64,000 nucleotides of DNA from JAAZZY01 sp964612505 (GTDB lineage: Bacteria > Chlamydiota > Chlamydiia > Chlamydiales > JAAZZY01), in NCBI GenBank assembly GCA_964612505.1, contig CAZTEX010000011.1:12956-76955 (forward strand), read 5' to 3'. The notes beneath the pieces were generated by a model. The model was not told the origin of the DNA. It searched no databases and was given only the letters and a program-made list of their open reading frames with translations. Each line of letters opens with the position of its first letter. Position 1 is the stretch's first letter. The translations under genes were made by a program, and so were the position numbers. Shown here piece after piece: positions 34,625 to 43,583 of the stretch.

Positions 34625-35788
34625 ATGAGTGATCGTATTGTAGAAATTCATCTTCCCAAGCTTGGAGAAAGTATTGTGAGCGCTACCATTGTGCAGTGGC
34701 TCAAAGAAGAAGGTGATGTGGTCGTACAAGACGAGCCCATTTTAGAAGTCTCTACAGATAAGGTGAACAGTGAAATTCCTGCGCCCTACTCTGGGGTCCT
34801 TACCGAAAAACTAGTTCATGAAAATCAAGAAGTCGACGTAGGAGCTCCTTTAGCTAAATTACTACTTGAAAAAAATGAAAAAACGCTTGCTACTGCTTCA
34901 CTAAAAATGGACGCGTCAGATCCTAGCCAAGACGTTAAGAATGATTTTTTATCACCTGCTGTTTTAAATTTGGCTCGCAAAAAGGGAGTGACTCTTGAAG
35001 AGTTAGCCAAAATTAAAGGAAGTGGACATGCTGGGCGTGTGACAAAAAAAGATGTGGAAGATTTCTTAGAGAAACCGAGCTTAAATAACTCTAAGCAACC
35101 AGAGCCAGAATTTGAAAAGCTTCCTATGTGTGGTCTTCGTAAAGCGATCGCTGATAATATGGTCCGCTCTTTCTATCAAGCTCCCCACGCCTCACTAGTG
35201 GCAGAAGTTGACGTTACAGATATCATGGAAAATATTAAAGCTAGTAAACAACTATTTTTGGACGAGCATGGCGTTAAAATAACCATTACCAGCTATATTA
35301 TTAAAGCCATTGCGGATGCGGTAAAAAAATACCCTATGGTTAATGCTTCTGTCGACAAAGATACCATTATCATGAAGCGTTATGTCAATTTAGGAATTGC
35401 CGTCAGTATTGAAAATGGTGTCGTAGTTCCTGTGATTAAAGATTGTCAAAAGAAAGGTATTCCAGAAATTGCTAAAGAGGTCGCAAGACTCTCTGAACTT
35501 GCCAGAAAAAGTAGGCTTAGTCAAGCTGATGTTCAAGATGGATCGATCACCATGACAAATTTTGGGATGTCTGGAATGCATATAGGTATTCCTATTATTC
35601 GATACCCAGAAGTCGCTATTGTAGGTGTAGGAAGTATTCATAAAACGGTCAGCCCGATTACCGATGTTTCGTTTGGAATTAGGCAAAAGGTCTTTTTAAC
35701 TTTGACTTTTGATCACCGCGTAATTGATGGAATTTATGGAGCCGACTTTTTAGGACATATTAAAACAAGCTTAGAGACTCTTACTTAG
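34625..35788 (+). CDS. 2-oxoacid dehydrogenase E2 component (dihydrolipoyl acyltransferase)
   Basis: 387 residues in standard order: one lipoyl domain (residues 5-80, lipoyl-lysine in EVSTDKVNSE), a peripheral-subunit-binding domain (about 108-143, SPAVLNLARKKGV and GHAGRVTKKDV) and the catalytic domain ending TFDHRVIDGIYGADFL, with the active-site His. A single lipoyl domain and the sequence style fit branched-chain or 2-oxoglutarate E2 better than pyruvate E2, but this cannot be settled here. AAGGAGA precedes the ATG; no E1 or E3 gene is adjacent. Confidence 0.87.
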   Translation: MSDRIVEIHLPKLGESIVSATIVQWLKEEGDVVVQDEPILEVSTDKVNSEIPAPYSGVLTEKLVHENQEVDVGAPLAKLLLEKNEKTLATASLKMDASDPSQDVKNDFLSPAVLNLARKKGVTLEELAKIKGSGHAGRVTKKDVEDFLEKPSLNNSKQPEPEFEKLPMCGLRKAIADNMVRSFYQAPHASLVAEVDVTDIMENIKASKQLFLDEHGVKITITSYIIKAIADAVKKYPMVNASVDKDTIIMKRYVNLGIAVSIENGVVVPVIKDCQKKGIPEIAKEVARLSELARKSRLSQADVQDGSITMTNFGMSGMHIGIPIIRYPEVAIVGVGSIHKTVSPITDVSFGIRQKVFLTLTFDHRVIDGIYGADFLGHIKTSLETLT

Positions 35789-37007
35789 TTAAAGCTTGTT
35801 TAAGATGCTGATCAATTTTTTCTAGAAATTGACTCGTTGTTAGCCAAGGTGTTTCAGGGCTAATGAGCCTTGCTAAATCTTTAGTCATAAATCCACTTTC
35901 TACCGCTTTAATACAAACGTTTTCTAAGGTCTTAGCAAAATGGATAAGCTCCTGATTTTGATCAAATTGCCCGCGATGAGCCAGCCCTTTTGTCCATGCA
36001 AAAATAGAGGCAATCGGGTTTGTAGAGGTCTCTTTTCCTTGTTGATGTTTCCGATAATGTCTAGTGACAGTGCCGTGAGCCGCTTCTGCTAATACTGTTT
36101 TTCCATCCGGACTCATGAGTACGGAAGTCATTAAACCAAGTGACCCAAATCCTTGGGCTACAATATCTGATTGAACATCACCATCATAATTTTTACAGGC
36201 CCAAACATACCCTCCATCCCATTTAAGAGCGCAAGCTACCATGTCATCAATTAAACGATGTTCATAATGAATACCATGCTCTTCGAAAGCTTTTTTAAAC
36301 TCTTTTTCGTAGACTTCTTGAAAAATGTCTTTAAAGCGACCATCGTATTTTTTTAAAATCGTGTTTTTGGTAGAAAGATAGACAGGCCATTTGAGATCTA
36401 ATCCATAATGAAAAGAAGCTCTTGCAAAGCCCCGGATCGATTCATCTAAATTATACATGGCTAAAGCCATTCCTTTGGCTTTGAAATGAAAGACATCTAA
36501 GACTTCGGGCTCTGAGCCATCTTCAGGTTTAAAGATCAGCTGAAGGTTCCCTGGTTTTTTAATTAGCATTTCATGAGCGCGATATTGGTCACCAAAAGCA
36601 TGTCTGCCAATGACGATGGGCTTTTTCCAACCAGGTACTAATCTTGGAATATTGGAACACAAAATAGGTTGTCTAAAAATAGTGCCATCTAAAATGTTTC
36701 GGATAGTTCCATTAGGTGATTTCCACATTTGTTTAAGGTTAAATTCTTTAACACGTGTTTCATCGGGAGTGATCGTAGCGCATTTAATACCAACGCCAAA
36801 TTTTTGAATGGCATGAGCCGCATCAATTGTAATTTGGTCATCTGTTGCATCGCGAGATTGTACTGAAAGATCAAAATATTTTAAATCGATGTCTAAATAG
36901 GGTAGAATCAGCTTATTTTTGATGAATTCCCAGATAATACGAGTCATTTCATCGCCATCTAATTCTACAACAGGATTTTTAACCTTTATTTTCATCTTTT
37001 TTTCCAT
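35781..37007 (-). CDS. icd: NADP-dependent isocitrate dehydrogenase, eukaryote-like type
   Basis: Oxidative decarboxylation of isocitrate. VVELDGDEMTRIIWEFIK, IDAAHAIQKFGVGIKCATITPDE and KSPNGTIRNILDGTIFRQPI are typical of the subfamily that includes the mitochondrial and cytosolic NADP enzymes rather than E. coli Icd. The cofactor region AAHGTVTRHYRKHQ is present. The ATG at 37007 is used; a TTG upstream and an ATG four codons later (GGAAAA before it) are alternatives. Convergent with E2 (8-nt overlap). Classical Chlamydia lack this enzyme, so a more complete TCA cycle is implied. Confidence 0.92.
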   Translation of the reverse strand: MEKKMKIKVKNPVVELDGDEMTRIIWEFIKNKLILPYLDIDLKYFDLSVQSRDATDDQITIDAAHAIQKFGVGIKCATITPDETRVKEFNLKQMWKSPNGTIRNILDGTIFRQPILCSNIPRLVPGWKKPIVIGRHAFGDQYRAHEMLIKKPGNLQLIFKPEDGSEPEVLDVFHFKAKGMALAMYNLDESIRGFARASFHYGLDLKWPVYLSTKNTILKKYDGRFKDIFQEVYEKEFKKAFEEHGIHYEHRLIDDMVACALKWDGGYVWACKNYDGDVQSDIVAQGFGSLGLMTSVLMSPDGKTVLAEAAHGTVTRHYRKHQQGKETSTNPIASIFAWTKGLAHRGQFDQNQELIHFAKTLENVCIKAVESGFMTKDLARLISPETPWLTTSQFLEKIDQHLKQALTK

Positions 37008-37085
37008 TAAGGTGATCAAATTAGTATTAAATTTTATTTATAGATTTTAATATAGAAGAATTCAAGACATATTCGTGAGGGTACT

Positions 37086-38060
37086 TTGAAAACAAAAACG
37101 CTTCAGGAACTTTTTAAAACACAACAAAATAGTTTGAGCTATTTCTTTGAACATTTAGATTTGCAAAGTGTTGAAAAGCTCGTAGATAAAGTTGCTCAAA
37201 CGAAGGGGATTGTTTTTTTAACAGGGGTAGGCAAAAGTGGATTTATTGCGCAAAAAATTGCAGCTACTTTTGTCTCGATGGGTATCAAAGCGATGTTTAT
37301 GCCTCCAACAAATGCCTTGCATGGAGATTTAGGTATTGTCGATGGGGAAGACTTTTTTATTTTTATGAGTAAAAGTGGTGAAAGTGATGAACTTTTAAAT
37401 CTTATTCCTTTTATTCGCAATAAAGGAGCCACCAATACAGTGCTGGTTTCTAAAAAAAATAGCAGACTAGGCAAAGCTGCAGATGCAGAAATCATTTTGC
37501 CAGTAGATAAAGAGCTTTGTCCCTATAATATGATCCCTACGATTTCTACAGAAGTGCAGCTGATTTTTGGAGATCTACTTGCCGTCGCTTTAATGCAAAA
37601 GAAAAAACTTTCACTGGATCAATTTGCTCACAACCATCCAGCAGGGATCATCGGTAAGCGCCTTTCATTAAAAGTGGAAGATCTCATGCTTAAGGATGAC
37701 CAGCTACCTATTTGTTATCCAGAAGACAAGCTCTCAGATGCCTTAGAGGTCTTTACTGAAAAACGCTGTGGTTGTCTTCTTGTCATCAACGAGCAAAAAC
37801 ATTTAATAGGTATCTTTACAGATGGGGACCTAAGAAGAGCTTTGCAAGCACATGGAGCAAAGATTTTAAATTTAACCCTTAAAGAATTGAAAAGACCGAC
37901 TCCTCAAGTAATTTTGCCACAGAAAATGGCCTGGGAAGCGATGCAGCTAATGGAAGCAGATCAAAAAAGGCCTTTTATGGTGCTACCTGTCGTTAACGAA
38001 GGTGGGCAACTTCAAGGCCTTATTAAAATGCATGATATTTTACAGTCTGGTATGAGTTAA
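37086..38060 (+). CDS. kdsD: Arabinose-5-phosphate isomerase KdsD/KpsF
   Basis: First step of KDO synthesis for LPS. The N-terminal SIS domain (about 30-180) has FLTGVGKSGFIAQKIAATF and SKSGESDELLNLIPFI; the C-terminal pair of CBS domains (about 205-324) ends LINKM-like LIKMHDIL. 324 residues. TTG start with GAGGG 5 nt upstream; there is no alternative ATG near the conserved N-terminus. The stop region overlaps the convergent low-complexity gene by 21 nt. Confidence 0.92.
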   Translation: MKTKTLQELFKTQQNSLSYFFEHLDLQSVEKLVDKVAQTKGIVFLTGVGKSGFIAQKIAATFVSMGIKAMFMPPTNALHGDLGIVDGEDFFIFMSKSGESDELLNLIPFIRNKGATNTVLVSKKNSRLGKAADAEIILPVDKELCPYNMIPTISTEVQLIFGDLLAVALMQKKKLSLDQFAHNHPAGIIGKRLSLKVEDLMLKDDQLPICYPEDKLSDALEVFTEKRCGCLLVINEQKHLIGIFTDGDLRRALQAHGAKILNLTLKELKRPTPQVILPQKMAWEAMQLMEADQKRPFMVLPVVNEGGQLQGLIKMHDILQSGMS

Positions 38061-38846
38061 AGGAAAAGGGAAGCCAAAAGAACCTCCAAGCTCTTCAGGG
38101 GTGTTTTCTGGAACTAAGGCATCAGGTGAGCCATCGGGATGAAAGGGAAGATTTGATAAAGAGAACTCTTGGCTATGATCAATAGTATTTCCTGGAACTA
38201 ATGCAACGGGTGAATCACTAGAATGATCAAGAAAATCTAATTCATCATTAGGAAAATTGAAAGTTTGAACAGCTGTAGGAAATGCAGTTCTAAAAACTTG
38301 AGGATCGATAGTGGCATTTGCATTTTCCAATTCCCTATTAAGATCAAATGTTGTTGATGGATCAGCGAAGGTGAGCCTTCTGGGATGAAACGAAAAATCA
38401 TCCTCGGAAGAAGAATCTGCATCCTCATCCTCGTTTACGATTTCTCTGAATCCGTTTCTTAAAGGAGCGCCTGGAGCTCCATTATATATTCTCATCTCGT
38501 TGGCTGTTCCTGTTCCGCCCACTGTAGAGAAAAAATTAAGCGCTGCAGCTCTAGGAAGATGTGAGGGAGTAGTTTGCGCTGCGGGATCGTTATTTGCAGT
38601 AACGCCTGTATCTAAATAAATAAATGGTTCTGGTGTATGAAGCTGCTCTTCTTCATACTCAGGGGCAGGTGAGGCTGTAAAGGGGGATAATGATGGGTCG
38701 AATCCAGAGCTTTGTGAATGAATAAATGATGCTGGAGAATCAGACCACGCTTCTTCATCGCCAGAGGCAGATGAGGGTGCTAAGGGAAATAATGACTGGC
38801 CGGAGGGTGATCCAGGGCTTTGTGTATATGCGTTAATTCCATACAT
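38040..38846 (-). CDS. Ser/Pro/acid-rich low-complexity protein with internal repeats
   Basis: 268 residues with no cysteine and few lysines. Two kinds of internal repeat are visible: near the N-terminus SLFPLAPSSASGDEEAWSDS resembles SLSPFTASPAPEYEEEQLHT; near the C-terminus DSPVALVPGNT is repeated as GSPDALVPENT with matching flanks. A dense acidic run lies near residue 145 (NEDEDADSSSEDD). AAGGAA lies 8 nt before the ATG. Likely disordered. Such composition is common in secreted chlamydial proteins, but no secretion signal can be read. Family not recognised. Confidence 0.55.
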   Translation of the reverse strand: MYGINAYTQSPGSPSGQSLFPLAPSSASGDEEAWSDSPASFIHSQSSGFDPSLSPFTASPAPEYEEEQLHTPEPFIYLDTGVTANNDPAAQTTPSHLPRAAALNFFSTVGGTGTANEMRIYNGAPGAPLRNGFREIVNEDEDADSSSEDDFSFHPRRLTFADPSTTFDLNRELENANATIDPQVFRTAFPTAVQTFNFPNDELDFLDHSSDSPVALVPGNTIDHSQEFSLSNLPFHPDGSPDALVPENTPEELGGSFGFPFPLTHTRL

Positions 38847-38969
38847 AAAATGTTCCTTTTTGGGTATAAAAAAATGAAAAAGTGAAAATATTATGTTAGT
38901 TAAAATTGTTTAATTCAATTTAAATGTTAAAATAATTTAATAACTAATTTAAAATTTTAATTTAATATA

Positions 38970-39668
38970 CTAATTAAAAATTGAATTGAGTTCTTGAAGA
39001 GAAACTTGCTTATATTTTCCGATTTCTAATTTACCAAGATGTAAATTACCAATTCGAATACGGCAAAGCTCTTCGACTTGAAGATTAGCTTGTTCAACAA
39101 GCTTTTTCACTTCATGCTTTTTACCCTCTTTAACGGTGATTTTAAGGGTGTTTTTACGCACCTTGGTTACTTTAAGGGGCTTAACATAAGTCCGATCGAT
39201 AGTAACACCTAGGCGTATTCTTTCTAAATGTTGAGGCTCTACTTCAAAATTTGTTTTAACTAAATACTCTTTTTGAATTTCATAACGAGGATGAATCACA
39301 TGATTGGAAAAGCTTCCATCATTCGTAATAATAATGAGTCCTGTGGTATCTTTATCCAGTCTTCCTACAGTAAATAGTCTTTTTTCTTCGTTGATAAGGT
39401 CGACAACAATTCTTTTGAATTTCTGCTTATCATGACTACAAACATATCCTTTAGGTTTATTAAGAATATAATAGATTTTCTCATCAGCTTTCTGGAGTTT
39501 TTGACCCTCTATAGCAATCTGATCAATATTAATATCTACTTGGTGCTCAGGTTTTAAAATAATTTCTCCATTGACGGAGACTTTCCCAGAAAAAATGAGA
39601 TCCTCACATTTTCTTCTAGAGGCGATCCCATTGGCAGCTAAAACTTTACTTAATCTATTTTTTGTCAT
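38970..39668 (-). CDS. RsuA/RluB/E/F-family pseudouridine synthase
   Basis: rRNA pseudouridine synthase with an N-terminal S4 RNA-binding domain (residues 3-50, LSKVLAANGIASRRKCEDLI), then ILNKPKGYVCSH and the catalytic GRLDKDTTGLIIITNDG, ending with the VKEGKKHEVKKLVE segment. 232 residues. In Chlamydia trachomatis an equivalent gene sits beside the phosphoglycerate mutase gene; here the GT90 gene lies between them. Strand and position are consistent with an ancestral cluster. Confidence 0.87.
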   Translation of the reverse strand: MTKNRLSKVLAANGIASRRKCEDLIFSGKVSVNGEIILKPEHQVDINIDQIAIEGQKLQKADEKIYYILNKPKGYVCSHDKQKFKRIVVDLINEEKRLFTVGRLDKDTTGLIIITNDGSFSNHVIHPRYEIQKEYLVKTNFEVEPQHLERIRLGVTIDRTYVKPLKVTKVRKNTLKITVKEGKKHEVKKLVEQANLQVEELCRIRIGNLHLGKLEIGKYKQVSLQELNSIFN

Positions 39669-39826
39669 TTCAAAATATGTTTTTTCAAGTATTATAACAT
39701 TTATAACTATTTAGTTTAATAATAAAAATAATAAATTAAAAATAGTTAGTTTCATTTTCCTTAGATATGCAAATTGAAAAATACTCCTTTATGATGTAAA
39801 ATGTCTTCTTCCAGAGGTAAAATCCA

Positions 39827-40981
39827 ATGAAAAAAATTTTTATATTTATTTTGGTCATAGCTGTTTTTAGCCTAACCCTATGGAATAAAGTTGGCAGTTC
39901 AATGACTGCAAAGCCCTGGATGGAGGAGCAAATCCACGAAGATTTAGGTTTTTTTTCAAAAGAGGACTTAAATCCAACTCGTATTGAGACTTCTTTTGAA
40001 AATATCTCTCCAGAATTATTCGTTGTTCATTTTCAAATCAAAAATAATCAGATCTATTGGCAGAAAAACTGGGATGACGCTAATTCTTCTAAACGCCTCC
40101 GAAAAGTTTGTAGAATGCTCTATATGTCGGCACAAAAAACGAAGTTACCTGATGTTAGTTTCTTAATGACTCTGCATGATGGATTGACAGAGTTGCCAAT
40201 TGAACTGAAAAGCAATCAACATTTACCTATTTTAACTTTTGCTAAAACGCAAAAAGTACAAAATGCCATTTTATTTCCAGATCCTCTCACAGAAGAATTT
40301 GCAAGAAAAAAATTGAAGAGAATGCGCTTTGAACAATTAAAGCCCGGCAATTTTTGGTCCAGTAAAATAGAGAAAGCCTTTTGGCGAGGAGGTACTACAG
40401 GTGGAAAGTACTTCATGGAAGATTGGTATACCAAACCTAGAGTGCAACTCGCTCTTCTTTCTCAATATTATCCAAATGAAATTGATGCTGGATTTAGCAC
40501 TTTTTCCCCTATGGGAGAGGATGTTAAAACTGAAATGTTAAAATGTCTACCCAAAGTCGACTGGGTAGCACATAAAAAACATTTAAAATACAAATATCTA
40601 GTTATCGCTGATGGCCATACTTGCACTTATCCAAGATTTTACTTAGGGCTTGCTGCTAACAGCGTTGTTTTTAAACATGACTCAGATCATTACCAATGGT
40701 TCTATAAGCTTTTAAAACCTTATGAACATTATATTCCTGTTAAAGCTGACTTTTCGGATTTGCCTGAAAAAGTTCAATGGGCAAGAGCGCATGATAAAGA
40801 AGTAAAAAAAATTGCTTCGAGGGCCAATCGATTGATCATGCAAAATCTAGAAAAAGAGCATATTTATTGTTATATTGACACGTTACTTAAAGAATATGCT
40901 GATTTGCAAAGCTGCCCCTTTGAGCTCTCAGAAAAAATGCAGCCTTATGAACCCCTAAAGAAAACAATCAAGAGATCATAA
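39827..40981 (+). CDS. GT90 (CAP10-like) glycosyltransferase with N-terminal anchor
   Basis: 384 residues; an N-terminal hydrophobic segment (3-19) anchors or exports it. The rest matches the CAP10/POGLUT-type family: KAFWRGGTTGGKYF, KYLVIADGHTCTYPRFYLGL, SVVFKHDSDHYQWFYKLLKPYEHYIPVKADFSDL in pieces, then EKVQWARAHDKEVKKIA. Eukaryotic members attach glucose or xylose to protein or polysaccharide; bacterial ones act on LPS or unknown acceptors. It runs 1 nt into the gpmA unit. The product may glycosylate a surface or host molecule. Confidence 0.75.
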   Translation: MKKIFIFILVIAVFSLTLWNKVGSSMTAKPWMEEQIHEDLGFFSKEDLNPTRIETSFENISPELFVVHFQIKNNQIYWQKNWDDANSSKRLRKVCRMLYMSAQKTKLPDVSFLMTLHDGLTELPIELKSNQHLPILTFAKTQKVQNAILFPDPLTEEFARKKLKRMRFEQLKPGNFWSSKIEKAFWRGGTTGGKYFMEDWYTKPRVQLALLSQYYPNEIDAGFSTFSPMGEDVKTEMLKCLPKVDWVAHKKHLKYKYLVIADGHTCTYPRFYLGLAANSVVFKHDSDHYQWFYKLLKPYEHYIPVKADFSDLPEKVQWARAHDKEVKKIASRANRLIMQNLEKEHIYCYIDTLLKEYADLQSCPFELSEKMQPYEPLKKTIKRS

Positions 40982-40982
40982 G

Positions 40983-41657
40983 ATGACAGAGTTAATCTTA
41001 TTGCGACATGGACAATCACAATGGAATGCCATGAATCGCTTTACAGGGTGTGTAGATATTGGATTGAGTGAGCGAGGGGTTCAAGAGGCTATCCAAGCAG
41101 GTAATGTGATCAAAGATCGTTCTATTGATCTTGTTTTTACTTCGGCATTAACCCGGGCGCAAATGACAGCAATGCTTGCGATCAACCAACATAGCTCTAA
41201 AAAACCCCTTCTATTTATTCATTCAGGAAAAAAAGCAAAAGAATGGGGGGAGGAGTGCTGTTTAAAAGAGGCTTTAAAAATGTGTATCCCTACTTTTGTA
41301 AGTTGGCATCTCAATGAGCGTTTCTATGGTAAATTGCAAGGGATGAATAAAGATGAAGCTAGAGCAAAATTTGGTGAGGAGCAAGTGCAAATCTGGAGAC
41401 GTAGTTTTGATATCTGTCCTCCGGGTGGAGAGAGTCTTAAAATGACTTCAAAAAGAACCTTGCCCTATTTTAAAAAAGAAATATTACCTAAATTAAAAAA
41501 GAACAATATTTTAATTACTGCCCATGGAAATTCTCTAAGATCCATTTGCATGTATTTAGATGGACTAAGCCCTGAAGAAGTCGTTAAACTAGAGATACCA
41601 ACGGGGCAGCCTATTATCTATCAATACCAAAAAAATACATTTATAAGGGTGCAATGA
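40983..41657 (+). CDS. gpmA: 2,3-bisphosphoglycerate-dependent phosphoglycerate mutase
   Basis: Interconverts 2- and 3-phosphoglycerate. LILLRHGQSQWNAMNRFTG holds the phosphorylated His; LNERFYGKLQGMNKDEA and ITAHGNSLRS supply the other active-site residues. 224 residues, near the size of the chlamydial enzyme. The order gpmA-nifS-nifU-birA-rodA parallels Chlamydia trachomatis. The stop overlaps the nifS-like ATG by 4 nt. Confidence 0.94.
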   Translation: MTELILLRHGQSQWNAMNRFTGCVDIGLSERGVQEAIQAGNVIKDRSIDLVFTSALTRAQMTAMLAINQHSSKKPLLFIHSGKKAKEWGEECCLKEALKMCIPTFVSWHLNERFYGKLQGMNKDEARAKFGEEQVQIWRRSFDICPPGGESLKMTSKRTLPYFKKEILPKLKKNNILITAHGNSLRSICMYLDGLSPEEVVKLEIPTGQPIIYQYQKNTFIRVQ

Positions 41658-42841
41658 CAGAAATTTACTTAGATCATCATACAGCGACATATCTCGATTC
41701 GGAAGTGCTGAACGTCATGCAACCCTATTTTAAAGCAAAATGGGGCAATTACTTGCAGCCTCATCAAAAAGGGCAAGAGCTGATCAAAGAGATGCATCAA
41801 ATGTATCAATCAGTTTATGAACTGATTGATGCAGATCCTAAAGAAGATGATCTCATTTTTGTCTCCTCGTGTGAAGAGGCTATTTCTCATGTTTTTCAAA
41901 TTGCCTATCAAAATGGAATGCAGAAATTGGGTAAGAACCATTTTCTAACATTAACGACAGAAGATGCTGCTATTTTGATGAACTTGAAGAACCTTGAAAG
42001 CATGGGTTGTAAATTAGAATATTTACCTCTCAAATCCTCAGGTGTCTTAGATGTCGACAAAATTATAGAAACAATTACCCCAAGAACAGCCCTTATTTCT
42101 CTCTCTTTAGCTCATGGACTCACGGGAATAATTCAACCTTTAGAAAAATTAAAAGAAGTTTGCAAGCTTAGAGATATTTACTTACACCTAGATATCAGTT
42201 ATGCCATTGGAAAAATCGAAATCAACATCCAAGAGTTAGGTGCTGACTTTGTTACTTTTGGAGGGGATAAATTTCATGGACCAAAAGCTTCAGGAATCCT
42301 TTACGTTCGCCCAGGAATTAAAGTAAAACCCCTTATTTTTGGTGGACTAGAACAAAGGGGACTGCGAGGAGGGGCTATCGATGTAGCCAGCCTGGCAGGT
42401 CTTGCTCAAGCAGCCATTTTAGCTCAGCAAAAAATGAGTGAAATGTGTTTAGAAATCGCTTCATTAAGAGATGCTTTTGAATCCATTTTAATCCAAAAAC
42501 TAGATCAAGTTCAGATTTTATTTGATGGGGTCATGCGATTACCCAACGTTTCAGTCATTGCTTTTAAAAAAGTGGTTGCTGACGCCCTTTTATATATACT
42601 CAATCAGAAAAAGATCTATGCCTCTTTAGGAGGAGTACAGTTTCAGAGAATGAGCTACATTTTAGAAACACTCGGCTATCCCAGTGAAATTTGTTGTGGA
42701 GCTCTTTCGTTTGCTTTTGCTAGAACTTCTACCATCGATGAAGTAAAACAGGCTGCTGACATCATCGTGCAAACCATTGAAGAGATGGCTAAAATGACAG
42801 AACATATTGAGGAAAAAGATGGGATTAAAGCAACTAATTAA
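41654..42841 (+). CDS. NifS-like aminotransferase-fold protein lacking the desulfurase cysteine
   Basis: 395 residues with the class V aminotransferase/NifS build: YLDHHTATYL at the start, ISLSLAHGLTGIIQPL, HLDISYAIGK, FGGDKFHGPKASGILYV (PLP lysine) and GGLEQRGLRGGA. Yet residues central to cysteine desulfuration differ: the EH motif that stacks on PLP reads TTEDAAI, the Gln of DAAQ is Tyr, the His before the PLP lysine is Asp, and the mobile loop that should carry the catalytic Cys (SGSACxS) reads IYASLGGVQ. PLP binding looks possible; normal desulfurase chemistry does not. Confidence 0.82.
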   Translation: MTEIYLDHHTATYLDSEVLNVMQPYFKAKWGNYLQPHQKGQELIKEMHQMYQSVYELIDADPKEDDLIFVSSCEEAISHVFQIAYQNGMQKLGKNHFLTLTTEDAAILMNLKNLESMGCKLEYLPLKSSGVLDVDKIIETITPRTALISLSLAHGLTGIIQPLEKLKEVCKLRDIYLHLDISYAIGKIEINIQELGADFVTFGGDKFHGPKASGILYVRPGIKVKPLIFGGLEQRGLRGGAIDVASLAGLAQAAILAQQKMSEMCLEIASLRDAFESILIQKLDQVQILFDGVMRLPNVSVIAFKKVVADALLYILNQKKIYASLGGVQFQRMSYILETLGYPSEICCGALSFAFARTSTIDEVKQAADIIVQTIEEMAKMTEHIEEKDGIKATN

Positions 42842-43583
42842 AAGTTCATTTTGGGCAAGATATAGCCATAAGCTTTCTCAACATATTCAAAGGCCTCGTT
42901 CTGTAGGAGTATTTACTCAAGAGGATGGGGAGAGTTGCGCGCTCAGGTTTGTCCAAGGTCAAGCAGGCGACATTTCAATGGGCAATTGGGCACAATATTT
43001 TTGGTTAGTAGATCCCAATGATGGTATTGTGGTAGATGCTAGATATCAAGTTTATGGAGAATCCATTTTAATAGGATTATTAGAAGCAGCTTCTAATCTC
43101 ATTATTGGTAAAAACTATGACCAAGCTGCTCGCGTTCATATAGAAGTTTTAGATAATGCTTTGCGAGATAAAAATGATACAGGAGCATTCCCTGATGAAG
43201 CGATTGCGCATGTATCGATTGTTACTGAAGCAATTAAAAAATGTGCTCAGCAGTGTATGGATATTCCTATTTCATTAAGTTATGAGGCTCCTCCTATCCA
43301 TTCTTCACCTGTGGAAGGAAATGGATATCCTGATTTTGATAAGCTTAGCCTCTCTCAAAAAATAGCGCTCATTGATCAAGTGCTTGATCAAGAGGTTAGA
43401 CCTTATATTGAAATGGATGCGGGAGGGGTCGAAGTTGTTGGTTTGCAGCAAGATCAATTAACGATTAGCTACAAAGGGACATGCACCTCTTGCTTTTCAG
43501 CAACGGGGGCAACACTCTCTTTTATTCAACAGGTGATTCGAGCAAAAGTAGATCCAAAGCTAAAGGTTATTCCCAACCTTTAA
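42819..43583 (+). CDS. NifU-like protein: ligand-less IscU domain plus Nfu domain
   Basis: About 254 residues. Start at the ATG with GAGGA 6 nt upstream, not the TTG four codons earlier. The first 140 residues follow the IscU scaffold (VVDARYQVYGESILIGLLEA aligns with the YGCGSA region) but the three cluster cysteines are replaced: GQAGD for xCGD, YGES for YGCG, AHVSIV for the HCS motif. The last 80 residues are an Nfu domain with CTSC intact (GTCTSCFSATGATLSFI). It starts inside the nifS-like gene by 23 nt. A scaffold that has become a carrier seems likely. Confidence 0.82.
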   Translation: MGLKQLIKSSFWARYSHKLSQHIQRPRSVGVFTQEDGESCALRFVQGQAGDISMGNWAQYFWLVDPNDGIVVDARYQVYGESILIGLLEAASNLIIGKNYDQAARVHIEVLDNALRDKNDTGAFPDEAIAHVSIVTEAIKKCAQQCMDIPISLSYEAPPIHSSPVEGNGYPDFDKLSLSQKIALIDQVLDQEVRPYIEMDAGGVEVVGLQQDQLTISYKGTCTSCFSATGATLSFIQQVIRAKVDPKLKVIPNL

